The notes under the pieces were generated by a model, which saw nothing but the letters and a program-made list of their open reading frames with translations, was not told the origin of the DNA and made no database searches. Position numbers and translations under genes: made by a program. A stretch of DNA of 64,000 bases from Lachnospiraceae bacterium UBA7196 (GTDB lineage Bacteria > Bacillota > Clostridia > Lachnospirales > Lachnospiraceae), in contig DKUU01000026.1 in assembly GCA_002490835.1 (NCBI GenBank), positions 5,347 through 69,346 of the forward strand. The letters run 5' to 3'. Of this stretch, positions 35,079 to 43,822 are shown in pieces (the stretch's first letter is position 1; each line of letters starts with the position of its first letter).

Positions 35079-35135
35079 TAACAGAACCCAACACGCCTCT
35101 CAACGATGCGGACCACGTTGGGTCTTCTAATTTTA
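35079..35135 (+). ncRNA. AbiF-type structured RNA
   Basis: A short transcript predicted from the promoter at 35044. ACCCAAC (35086-35092) pairs with GTTGGGT (35117-35123). Inside, CGC (35094-35096) can pair with GCG (35108-35110), leaving loops able to form a pseudoknot. A U-rich stretch follows. Position and form fit the abiF RNA motif described by comparative genomics upstream of AbiF genes. It may be the antitoxin or guide-like partner of the HEPN protein. Ends are estimates. Confidence 0.65.
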
Positions 35136-35148
35136 GGGAGAATATTGT

Positions 35149-36039
35149 ATGGTGGAATTAAAAGAGCATCAGCCTTCTATGACAATTGACGAACAGATCG
35201 AAAACTTGAAAAGTCTTGGGTTGATCGTCGATGATGAAGAATTTGCTAAGAAGATACTGAATGACATATCATATTTTAGGCTGATAAAGGCATATAGCCT
35301 AAATTTAAAATTGAATAATGGATATTATAAAAAGAATACAACCTTTGAGGAAATTGTTGGTTTATATCGATTTAATGCAAATTTTAGACAGATTATTTTT
35401 CCTGAAATAGAAAAAGTTGAGATTAATATACGCTGTAGATTAGCCAATTTCTTTGCAGAAAAATATGGAGTGTTGGGATACTTACAGGTAGACAATTTTG
35501 CCAATGAAAATTATCATGCTGCGTTTTTGGATGATATCAAAGAAGAGATTAAGCGGAATGCAAAGGCTCCATTTGTACGCAATTTCAGAGAAAATTATTC
35601 AGGTGGAAATCTGCCGATTTATGCTTTGGTAGAAGTATTTAGTTTTGGTACATTGTCCAAGTTTTACAAGAATATGCATAATCAAGATAAAAAGGCTATT
35701 GCAAAGACCTTTGGTGTGGGCTATACATATTTTGAAAGCTGGTTAGAAAGTATATCTTATTTGAGAAATATTTGCGCGCATTACGGAAGATTATATAATG
35801 CCAAATTATCCAAGACACCAATATTATACAAAGAATATACACAGGCAGGAATAGGAAATAACAGAATTTTTGGGGTACTCTTATGTTTGAGACATCTTCT
35901 AATAAATGATGATCATTGGTATCTGTTTATAGACAATATAGAGTTGCTTTTCGACAAATATGAGTGTGTTCAGATTAGTACAATGGGGTTCCCTGAAAAT
36001 TGGAAGGATTTGCTTTGCCACAAAAATATTTTATATTGA
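35149..36039 (+). CDS. AbiF/AbiD-like (Abi_2 family) abortive infection protein
   Basis: 296 residues, usual length of Abi_2 proteins. LKSLGLIVDDEEFAKKILNDISYFRL at the start and VEKVEINIRCRLANFF in the middle are family features. SYLRNICAHYGRLYN near 205-219 has the HEPN RNase motif Rx4H (R..NICA..H). Such proteins cleave RNA upon phage infection and stop growth. Encoded just after the structured RNA and flanked by direct repeats, so it appears to be a recently inserted defence cassette. AGGGAG precedes the start. Confidence 0.88.
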   Translation: MVELKEHQPSMTIDEQIENLKSLGLIVDDEEFAKKILNDISYFRLIKAYSLNLKLNNGYYKKNTTFEEIVGLYRFNANFRQIIFPEIEKVEINIRCRLANFFAEKYGVLGYLQVDNFANENYHAAFLDDIKEEIKRNAKAPFVRNFRENYSGGNLPIYALVEVFSFGTLSKFYKNMHNQDKKAIAKTFGVGYTYFESWLESISYLRNICAHYGRLYNAKLSKTPILYKEYTQAGIGNNRIFGVLLCLRHLLINDDHWYLFIDNIELLFDKYECVQISTMGFPENWKDLLCHKNILY

Positions 36040-36063
36040 GGAGATAGGGGATCCGGAATGTGT
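36037..36063 (+). repeat. Direct repeat, right copy, flanking the AbiF locus
   Basis: 25/27 identical to 34920-34946. It supplies the ribosome-binding site and first codons of the kinase gene. Confidence 0.8.
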
Positions 36064-36600
36064 AGAATGATAATATGCGGCTTAAATGGCGCTGGAAAAA
36101 GTACCCTTGGAAAAGCGCTTGCAGAAAAACTACAGTTTCATTTTATTGATATCGAAGATCTGTATTTTCCGAAAACAGATCCCAACTATTTATACGCTTC
36201 TCCCCGTTCCCGAAAAGAGGTAGCGGAGCTTTTGCGCTATGAGATGGAAACAAATGAAAACGTTATCCTTGCTTCCGGGAAGGGCGATTATGGAGAAGAA
36301 ATTTCTTCGCTGTTTCAGTGCGCTGTATTGCTTGACGTGCCAAGGGAGATCAGGCTGCAGCGGGTGAAAGAGAGGTCCTTTCAGAAGTTCGGTGAAAGAA
36401 TGTTATCCGGCGGAGACTTATATGAGCGGGAAGAAAAATTTTTCCGCATGGCGGCATCCAGAGCCGAGGACGAGGCGGAAGAATGGGTAAAGACTTTGCA
36501 ATGTCCGGTGCTGCGCCTTGATGGAACAAAGTCTGTTGACGAAAACATAAACCTTGCAATAGCGTATATACAAAAGAAAAATCTATTTTTGAAAGGCTGA
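36058..36600 (+). CDS. Small P-loop kinase (adenylate/shikimate kinase-like)
   Basis: 180 residues. Walker A GLNGAGKST (about 8-16), then GKALAEKLQFHFIDIEDLYFP like shikimate or cytidylate kinases. VILASGKGDYG occupies the substrate area and LLDVPREIRLQRVKERSFQKFGERM is a lid-like part. It probably phosphorylates a small metabolite or nucleoside; I cannot say which. GAGG in the right-hand repeat gives its ribosome-binding site. It is followed 9 nt later by a GNAT. Confidence 0.75.
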   Translation: MCRMIICGLNGAGKSTLGKALAEKLQFHFIDIEDLYFPKTDPNYLYASPRSRKEVAELLRYEMETNENVILASGKGDYGEEISSLFQCAVLLDVPREIRLQRVKERSFQKFGERMLSGGDLYEREEKFFRMAASRAEDEAEEWVKTLQCPVLRLDGTKSVDENINLAIAYIQKKNLFLKG

Positions 36601-36608
36601 GATAGAAA

Positions 36609-37124
36609 ATGACCTGTAAGATCAGAAAATGGAACTTATCGGATGCAAAGGATTTGGCGGCAGCCCTCTCCAATAAAAAAGTGCAGAATAATCTGCGGGA
36701 CGGCTTGCCCTATCCTTATACGGAGCAGGATGGGATAGACTTTATTTCCGCGATGCTTGCCGCGGATGAAAATGAAACCTTTGCTTTTGCAATTACGGTA
36801 GACGACAAGGCGATAGGCAGCATCGGTGTGTTTCGGCAGGGCAATATCCACAGACAGACTGCGGAGCTGGGATATTACGTGGCGGAAGAATACTGGGGCA
36901 GAGGTATTATGACCGATGCGGTAAAGCAAATTTGTGCGTATGTGTTTGACAACAGCGATATCATTCGCATATATGCCGAGCCATTTGTCTACAATGCCGC
37001 TTCCTGCCGGGTGCTGGAAAAAGCGGGCTTTCAATATGAAGGCACTTTGCGAAGCAATGCCGTCAAAAATGAAAAAGTGATCGACATGAAGATGTACGCC
37101 TTATTGAAATCACTTGCACCTTAA
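36609..37124 (+). CDS. GNAT family N-acetyltransferase (RimJ/RimL type)
   Basis: 171 residues. IRKWNLSDAKDLAAALSNKKVQNNLRDGLPYPYT, SIGVFRQGNIHRQTAELGYYVAEEYWGRGIMTDAVKQI (acetyl-CoA site) and YNAASCRVLEKAGFQYEGTLR are standard for the RimJ-like branch acting on protein N-termini or small amines. Co-transcribed with the small kinase. It overlaps the SulP gene tail by 4 nt on the other strand. Confidence 0.88.
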   Translation: MTCKIRKWNLSDAKDLAAALSNKKVQNNLRDGLPYPYTEQDGIDFISAMLAADENETFAFAITVDDKAIGSIGVFRQGNIHRQTAELGYYVAEEYWGRGIMTDAVKQICAYVFDNSDIIRIYAEPFVYNAASCRVLEKAGFQYEGTLRSNAVKNEKVIDMKMYALLKSLAP

Positions 37125-38761
37125 ACGTGCTTAGCTGCCGCTTCCAGCGCTTCATCAATATGCGCGCAGAAATTCTCTATGCCGACCCGCTCGGTGAATC
37201 CTGCTTTATCCATTACTTTTTTCGGCTGTTCATTGACATGGGAAAGGATGATGCGGATGCCTCTCTTTTCGCATTTTTCCAAAAGTTCCGTCAGAGAGTG
37301 CATGGCGGTCGCGTCGATGGCGTTCACGCTGCGCATGCGCAGGATCAGGCAGGTGGTGTCCTCCTTTAAAGAGATACGCAGGATCTTATCGGCCGCTGCA
37401 AAAAACATCGGTCCGGAAATCTCATAAACAAGGGTGTGGCCCGGTACTACGCGAAGGGAAAGCGCGTCGGGATCGTCTTCCTCATCCACATATTTCCAAC
37501 CTTCCACTTCCGTCACTTCGCTCATGCGCTTCATAAATAAAATCGCGGCCAGAAGGATACCGACCTCGATCGCAAGCACCAGATCAAAGACGACAGTGAG
37601 TACAAAACTTAATACTAATACGATAATGTCGCTCTTGGGAGAGGATTTGATGAGATTGACAAAGGTGCGCCAGCCGCTCATATTGTAGGCCACCATAAAG
37701 AGGATGGCAGCGATACAGGGCATGGGAATCAGGGCCGCGTAGGGCATTAAAATCACTAAAATCAATACCAGTGTGATGGAATGCACCATGCCGGCAATGG
37801 GAGTGCGCCCGCCGTTTTTGATGTTGGCAGCCGTCCTTGCGATCGCGCCCGTGGCAGGGATACCGCCAAAGAGAGCGGAGCCGATGTTGCCGACACCCTG
37901 CGCGATCAGTTCCATGTTGGAGCGGTGTTTGGAATTGATCATGCTGTCAGACACCACACAGGAGAGCAGGGATTCGATGGCTGCCAGAATCGCAATGGTA
38001 AAAGCGTCCGGCAGGATATCGCCCACGTCCTTTAAGGTGAAGGAAGGCAGATGAAAGCTCGGCAGTTTATTGCTGATTTCGTAAAGGTCGCCGATGGTAT
38101 TTACATTCATGTTGAGGAATTTTACGATCAGGATGCCGACGATCACCGCGATCAGGGAGCCGGGAATGGTCTTATTGATATAAGGCCACACAATCAGGAT
38201 AGCAAGGCAGACCAGTCCGACGATGAGGGCCTGCACGTTGATGGTCGAGATATTTTTGATAACGGCTTCCGTTTTTTCCATGGTCTCGATCGTCACGGTT
38301 CCCGCGGGATAGGTCAGGCCTAAAAAGTCCTTGATCTGCCCGATGGCGATGGTGACGGCGATGCCGGCCGTAAAGCCTGTTGTAATAGTGTACGGTATGT
38401 ATTTGATCAGATTGCCGAGGCGCAGAAAGCCCATGGCGATCAGAATGACGCCGGCAAGGATGGTAGCCAGCATCAGGCCGCTCATGCCTTTGGTGGCGAC
38501 AATGCCCGCGACGATGGTGGCAAAGGCGGCCGTGGGGCCTGCGATCTGTACGCGGCTTCCGCCTAAAAAGGAGATCAGAAAGCCTGCGACGATGGCGGTG
38601 TAGATACCCTCTTCCGGACCGACGCCCGACGCCAGAGCAAGGGCGATAGATAAGGGAAGGGCAATGATGGCGACGATGATGCCAGCGATCACGTCCTTGA
38701 TGAACTGTTCTTTGGTGTAAGTCTTCATAACGGAAAACAATTTCGGCTTTATCTTTTCCAT
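37121..38761 (-). CDS. SulP-family anion transporter with STAS domain
   Basis: 546 residues. About 12-14 membrane segments between 20 and 410, with the SulP features ALPLSIALALASGVGPEEGIYTAIVAGF, GPTAAFATIVAGI and GAIARTAANIKNGGRTPIAG. The C-terminal STAS domain (about 435-540) has LILRMRSVNAIDATAMHSLTELL, the anti-sigma-antagonist-like loop. Family members carry sulfate, bicarbonate or dicarboxylates; the substrate cannot be assigned. Monocistronic. Confidence 0.92.
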   Translation of the reverse strand: MEKIKPKLFSVMKTYTKEQFIKDVIAGIIVAIIALPLSIALALASGVGPEEGIYTAIVAGFLISFLGGSRVQIAGPTAAFATIVAGIVATKGMSGLMLATILAGVILIAMGFLRLGNLIKYIPYTITTGFTAGIAVTIAIGQIKDFLGLTYPAGTVTIETMEKTEAVIKNISTINVQALIVGLVCLAILIVWPYINKTIPGSLIAVIVGILIVKFLNMNVNTIGDLYEISNKLPSFHLPSFTLKDVGDILPDAFTIAILAAIESLLSCVVSDSMINSKHRSNMELIAQGVGNIGSALFGGIPATGAIARTAANIKNGGRTPIAGMVHSITLVLILVILMPYAALIPMPCIAAILFMVAYNMSGWRTFVNLIKSSPKSDIIVLVLSFVLTVVFDLVLAIEVGILLAAILFMKRMSEVTEVEGWKYVDEEDDPDALSLRVVPGHTLVYEISGPMFFAAADKILRISLKEDTTCLILRMRSVNAIDATAMHSLTELLEKCEKRGIRIILSHVNEQPKKVMDKAGFTERVGIENFCAHIDEALEAAAKHV

Positions 38762-38902
38762 AGTAAATCAACTCCTGATTCTTTTCATTTTTCTTTTTGT
38801 ACCTTTTACATGTTTATACCATTAGAAATTGTGATTATATATAATTGTTCTATTGTTAATCTTGTTTCTTGTCTGTACATGTCGGGACACGCCGACGCTT
38901 CT

Positions 38903-38931
38903 ATCATAGTATCATCTGCTGCGTTTTTCAA
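38903..38931 (-). promoter_or_regulatory. Promoter of the SulP gene
   Basis: Minus strand TTGAAA (38931-38926), 17 nt, TATGAT (38908-38903). Confidence 0.6.
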
Positions 38932-38992
38932 GTCCTATAAGGTTTAAAGTAATAGTTGTGTTATAGTGAAACTAACGGCTGAACAGTTGTAG

Positions 38993-39023
38993 TTGACAAA
39001 ATCATTCGGGGGGGGGGTATGAT
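38993..39023 (+). promoter_or_regulatory. Promoter with G10 tract in the spacer (candidate phase-variable switch 2)
   Basis: TTGACA (38993-38998), AAATCATTC, ten G (39008-39017), TATGAT (39018-39023). The spacer is 19 nt, exactly as in the promoter at 22364. It drives the LRR surface protein gene at 39067. Confidence 0.75.
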
Positions 39024-39066
39024 TAAATTGCAAAAGTAGTAAATTTTTATATGAGGGAGTAGGAAT

Positions 39067-42000
39067 ATGAGACAACATAAGACAACACAACACAGCACAA
39101 GATTACTGTGCGTAATGCTTTCAGCGGCCATGCTGTTTACGGTGGCGGATTTCACCGTTCTGGCAGCGGAAACCGGATTGGAAGCTGCAGGAATTATCGA
39201 GGCGGCTCAGGAGCAGGAAGAGGGGAGCGTTTCTGCGAACGATGGCCAGAATGGCAAAGAGACACCTAATCCTGCGGAGGAAAAGCAGGACAAGGAAGCG
39301 GCCGAACCGCCCGAGGATAAAGAGAGCGCTTCCGAAAATGATGTAGATAAAGGGACTGTCTCCGAAAATGATGTGAATCAGGGGATTATTTCTGTTAATG
39401 CGTTGGAGGAAGTACAAAGTGTAAACGGCGATCAGTCAAATGCGGTTTATGAATATAAGGCGGACGAAGATAAGCATGAGGCGACCATTACAAAATATAA
39501 CGGGAGCGCAGCGTCATTGGAGATTCCCTCTACGATAGACGGATATACGGTTGTTGGGATAGACAATTCGGTATTTAAGGATAATACACAGCTCAGGGCG
39601 GTAGTGATACCGGACAGTGTGATAGAGATAGGATGTTATGCATTTGACGGCTGTACACAATTAAGCAGTGTGAAACTATCAAAGAATTTAATTAATTTAC
39701 GATTTAGTGCATTCAGGGATTGCGATTCGCTTAGATCGGTGGAAATACCCAAAAGCCTTGAAAGGTCAGATGATAATCCCAACTATCCTACACGTAATGG
39801 AGCGTTTAATAATTGTGATAATTTAAAGGAAGTGACATTTGAGGAGGGAACGACAGAAATAGCAGAAAATCTTTTTGCATATTGTATAGGATTAAAAACA
39901 ATAACATTACCGGATACGGTAACAATGATAGAGGCAGAGGCATTTAGTGAGTGCAAGAATTTAAAAGAAATAAAAATGTCAGCCAATATAATCCAAATAG
40001 AATACAAGGCATTTAAAAACTGTACAAGTCTTACCCAAATGATTATCCCACAAAGTACGGCAAAAATAGGAAATTATGCCTTTCAGGGATGCTCTTCACT
40101 GATAGAGATTACGATACCAACAGGCGTTAATGATATGGGTACTTCCCTGTTTGATGGCTGTAGCAATCTGGAAAAGGCAATACTACAGAATGAGTTTACA
40201 GTAGTCCCATCAAACTGTTTTAAGGATTGTTTCAAACTACAGTCTGTGGAACTGCCTGACAGTTATACCACAATTGAGTATAATGCATTCCAGAACTGCA
40301 AAGCCCTCAGTTCGATTACATGGCCGAAAGAGCTTCTAACGATTGAAACGCGTGCTTTTGAGAATACGGCATTGGAGACAGTGGAACTGCCGGATAAGCT
40401 GACCACGGTCGGCAATTATGCTTTTTATAACAGCGACCTTCTCGTGAGCATCACGTTTCCCGACAGTGTCATTAGCCTTGGAACCTATGTGCTTTCAAAT
40501 TGCGAGAAGCTGAGTAACGTACAGCTTGGCACGGGCCTGACGGAAATTCCAAAGTATGCCTTTGACCTCTGCCCGTCGCTGGCAAAAATAATTTTGCCTT
40601 ACCGTATCACGACGGTAGGAAACAATGCTTTCAGCAATTGTACCAAGCTTACGGAGATTACGATACCGCGTGCGGTCACCAGTATTGGAACTAATGCGGT
40701 CAGCTATCCGACGAGGATGACGGTGTACGGAATCTCCGGTACCTATGCGGAGACATGGGCCAAGTCCGTGGGCGCGGCTTTTGTAGCAAAGGAAGTAAAG
40801 GCGGAAAAAGTCACGCTCGGACAGGAAGCAGTGACAGTTAACAGGGGACAGAAAGTGACTCTGGTCATGACAGTGACGCCGCAGGATTTTACCGATGAAG
40901 TGGTGTGGCGCAGCACTGACGAGAAGATTGCGACTGTCGATGACAAGGGCGTCGTTGCGGGAAAGGCAATGGGAGAAGCAACGATTAGTGTGCTGGTCGG
41001 TGATGTTGGAGCTTCCTGTAAAGTGACAGTGGTGCAGCCAGTTACGGGCATCTCTTTGAATAAGGCGACACTTTCCTTGGATGCGTTTGGATCGGAGACG
41101 CTGACAGCGACGGTCAATCCGTCGACTGCATATAACAAAGCTGTTGTGTGGGGCAGTTCTGATGAGACGATTGCTGTTGTGGATCAGAACGGTTTGGTGA
41201 CGGCGCTTGCAAAGGGGGAGGCTGTAATCACCGTGACGGCGCAGGATGGCAGCGGTGTGAGCAGAACCTGTAAGGTGACGGTGACAGGCAACGGATACCG
41301 GTGCAGCGCTGTTTCGGAACTGGAAAGCCCGCATAATTATCCGGTGAATTGCAATGACGTCTGGCTCTACACGAAGGAAGGGGCGGAGAAGCTCTTTGTG
41401 GTCTTCGATGAGCGGACGGAAGTAGAAAGTGGGTTTGATTATCTTTATATCTATGACGAAAAAGGGACACAAATCGGGAAATATACAGGCACGGATCTTG
41501 CCGGAAAAACGGTTGAGATAGGTGGCGATACCGTAAAGATTAAGCTGGTATCGGACAAAGCCGGTGTGAAATGGGGATTTAAAGTCACAGATGTACGGAC
41601 GGAGAAAGGGGAGCCTGATCCCGACGATCCGGATGACCCGGATATGCCTGATCCGGATGGACAGGAGGAGGTTCTCCCAGAGGATATTCCGGCGGGTGGC
41701 ATCCCGCAGGGACTTTGGATTTCCGCCATAGGGGAGCAGGAGTATACGGGTAAGGCAATCAAACCGGAAGTACGGGTTTATCATGGGAATAAGCGGCTGA
41801 AGGCAGGAAAGGATTATACGCTCGGTTATAAAAATAATGTGCAGGCTGCACAGGCTTTTGGGGTCAAAGCGCCGGCAGTTACCGTAAAAGGAAAGGGAAA
41901 TTACAGCGGGACAGAGACGGTGGAATTCGTAATTAAAAATAAAAATATTTCTGACACAGATGTCACAAAAACCTTTGCAGACGCATATGCGCTGCCGACC

Positions 42001-43548
42001 AATCAAAGCGATCCAAAGTTAGTTTTCAGCGCGAAGTATTATAATAAGACTTTAAAAAAAGATAAAGATTATACGCTGACGGTCAAAAATAGCAGCGGGA
42101 TGCCGGTGTATTCATACAGTGCGAAGGGAACCTATAAACTGGTCGTGGATGGAAAAGGTAATTTTACGGGTTCCGAAGAACTGACTTTTGAGGTGTCGGA
42201 TAAGATTCCGGTCAGCAACTTAAAGGCAGCTAAGATAACGCCCTTGGAATATACGGGAAAGGCTTTGATGCCGAAGCCGGTTGTAAAGGACAAAGGCGCG
42301 GTCTTAACCGAGGGAACAGATTATTCTTTAGCATACAGGAACAATGTGGAAGCCGGCAGCGCCAGCGTGCTGATTACGGGGAAAGGAAATTATCTTGGAA
42401 CGCTTGCGGTTCCCTTTACGATTGTGGGAAGGCCTATGAAAAAGGTAAAAGTCAATTCTTTTACCAAAGCATATGCCTATACGGGGGAGGCTGTCCGCCA
42501 GAGCCAATCTATGACACTGACCTACGGGGAGAATGAAGAGCGGCTGACAGAAGGGGTAGATTACTGGATGGAGTACAGCAGCAATGTCAATACCGGAACG
42601 GCTGCGGTAACATTTACCGGTATGGGAAAATATACCGGTGTGCTGAAAAAAACATATAAAATTACAGCTTACCGTTTTGACCTTGATGCGGAAAACAGAA
42701 TTAAGTGGCAGGAGGATATCAATATAGCATACTGTAAGGGAGGCGCATTGCCGCACATCAAGCTTTATGACGGCAAAAAGCTGCTTGTGGAGGGAACGGA
42801 TTATACTCTGTCTTACAAAAACAACAAAGCCGTTGCGACTGCGTCTGCGGAAAAGCGACCGGAAATTATCGTGAAAGGAAAAGGGAATTACAGCGGTGTA
42901 TGGACGCGGATAATACCGTTCACGATTGCTGCCAAAAATATTGCAAAAGTAACGGCTGCGCCGCCCGATATAGCGTTGAATTCCAAGCCCGGTAAATGGA
43001 AATCCACGCCGGTGCTGACGGATACGGATGGTAAAAAACTAAACGCTGGAAAAGATTACAGTAAAAATTATCGCTACACATATCAAGACGATACACGGGT
43101 AACAGATACGCACCTAAACAGTCAGGTGTTGAGAAAGGCTGGGGAGGCAGTCGGGGAAGCGGATATTGTTCCGGTCAATACCGTTTTGTGTGTCAGTGTG
43201 GATGCTGCGGCGGGTGGTAATTATACGGGAACGGTTACGGCGGCGTACCGAATTGTTCGGACACCCATCAATAAGGCCAGAATCATCGTAAGGAATCCGG
43301 AAACAGGAAACAAAAATCTATTTGCATACACCAGCAAAGAAATTACGATCAAAAAGGAGAATCTGACGGTGACTGTAGGCGGTGTGGAATTGTCTCAAAA
43401 TCAGTATGAGATTCTTGGAAACACTTATCAGAATAACCGAAACAAAGGGACTGCCAGCGTACAGATCAAAGGATTGGGCGATTACGGCGGGACTGCGACG
43501 GTTAAGTTTAAAATCGGAACGAAAGGATTCCGTTGGTTTTACAGGTAA
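39067..43548 (+). CDS. Mosaic surface protein: LRR_5, Big_2, CUB-like and repeated beta modules
   Basis: 1493 residues. Signal peptide to about 35 (LLCVMLSAAMLFTVADFTVLAAE). Acidic stalk (36-120) with SENDVDKGTVSENDV, a motif seen in Lachnospiraceae surface proteins. BspA-like LRR_5 repeats (about 145-575; IPDSVxxIGxYAFxGCxxL). Two Big_2 domains (about 578-740). CUB-like domain (about 741-845) with FDYLYIYDEKG. Asp/Pro linker, then at least five repeats with the signatures GKDYTLxYKNN and GKGNYSGT (about 885-1490). No sortase signal or SLH domain at the end. Likely secreted adhesin or host- or mucus-binding protein; BspA LRRs bind fibronectin in other species. Confidence 0.88.
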   Translation: MRQHKTTQHSTRLLCVMLSAAMLFTVADFTVLAAETGLEAAGIIEAAQEQEEGSVSANDGQNGKETPNPAEEKQDKEAAEPPEDKESASENDVDKGTVSENDVNQGIISVNALEEVQSVNGDQSNAVYEYKADEDKHEATITKYNGSAASLEIPSTIDGYTVVGIDNSVFKDNTQLRAVVIPDSVIEIGCYAFDGCTQLSSVKLSKNLINLRFSAFRDCDSLRSVEIPKSLERSDDNPNYPTRNGAFNNCDNLKEVTFEEGTTEIAENLFAYCIGLKTITLPDTVTMIEAEAFSECKNLKEIKMSANIIQIEYKAFKNCTSLTQMIIPQSTAKIGNYAFQGCSSLIEITIPTGVNDMGTSLFDGCSNLEKAILQNEFTVVPSNCFKDCFKLQSVELPDSYTTIEYNAFQNCKALSSITWPKELLTIETRAFENTALETVELPDKLTTVGNYAFYNSDLLVSITFPDSVISLGTYVLSNCEKLSNVQLGTGLTEIPKYAFDLCPSLAKIILPYRITTVGNNAFSNCTKLTEITIPRAVTSIGTNAVSYPTRMTVYGISGTYAETWAKSVGAAFVAKEVKAEKVTLGQEAVTVNRGQKVTLVMTVTPQDFTDEVVWRSTDEKIATVDDKGVVAGKAMGEATISVLVGDVGASCKVTVVQPVTGISLNKATLSLDAFGSETLTATVNPSTAYNKAVVWGSSDETIAVVDQNGLVTALAKGEAVITVTAQDGSGVSRTCKVTVTGNGYRCSAVSELESPHNYPVNCNDVWLYTKEGAEKLFVVFDERTEVESGFDYLYIYDEKGTQIGKYTGTDLAGKTVEIGGDTVKIKLVSDKAGVKWGFKVTDVRTEKGEPDPDDPDDPDMPDPDGQEEVLPEDIPAGGIPQGLWISAIGEQEYTGKAIKPEVRVYHGNKRLKAGKDYTLGYKNNVQAAQAFGVKAPAVTVKGKGNYSGTETVEFVIKNKNISDTDVTKTFADAYALPTNQSDPKLVFSAKYYNKTLKKDKDYTLTVKNSSGMPVYSYSAKGTYKLVVDGKGNFTGSEELTFEVSDKIPVSNLKAAKITPLEYTGKALMPKPVVKDKGAVLTEGTDYSLAYRNNVEAGSASVLITGKGNYLGTLAVPFTIVGRPMKKVKVNSFTKAYAYTGEAVRQSQSMTLTYGENEERLTEGVDYWMEYSSNVNTGTAAVTFTGMGKYTGVLKKTYKITAYRFDLDAENRIKWQEDINIAYCKGGALPHIKLYDGKKLLVEGTDYTLSYKNNKAVATASAEKRPEIIVKGKGNYSGVWTRIIPFTIAAKNIAKVTAAPPDIALNSKPGKWKSTPVLTDTDGKKLNAGKDYSKNYRYTYQDDTRVTDTHLNSQVLRKAGEAVGEADIVPVNTVLCVSVDAAAGGNYTGTVTAAYRIVRTPINKARIIVRNPETGNKNLFAYTSKEITIKKENLTVTVGGVELSQNQYEILGNTYQNNRNKGTASVQIKGLGDYGGTATVKFKIGTKGFRWFYR

Positions 43549-43570
43549 AAGGCAGATTATCATGTGTAAA

Positions 43571-43618
43571 AGAAGGGATTCCGGCTTGTTGAATGCTGCC
43601 GGAATCCCTTCTTCGTTT
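43571..43618 (+). terminator. Strong rho-independent terminator of the LRR surface gene
   Basis: A 15-bp perfect stem, AGAAGGGATTCCGGC with GCCGGAATCCCTTCT, followed by TCGTTTTA. Confidence 0.9.
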
Positions 43619-43822
43619 TAGAGACTGCGCAAAAGCAACATGGATTGGTCCCCGTTCAGCTCATATTTCATCAAATAAGGGAAAAACCGTGTTTTAGAAT
43701 AGATTCCCAATGTAAGTGACAGCTTGACTGAGCAAACAATTTTTATTGCCGCCGCCTGTTGTTTATGCTACGATAAAGCAGAAGCGGATGGCATACTGAT
43801 AGGAGATTGGGGGATTAAAAGT

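Noticed and set aside
40495..42006. 503-codon minus-strand frame inside the LRR surface gene
   Set aside because: Opposite a long real gene with signal peptide and known domains; no ribosome-binding site, odd composition. A shadow frame.
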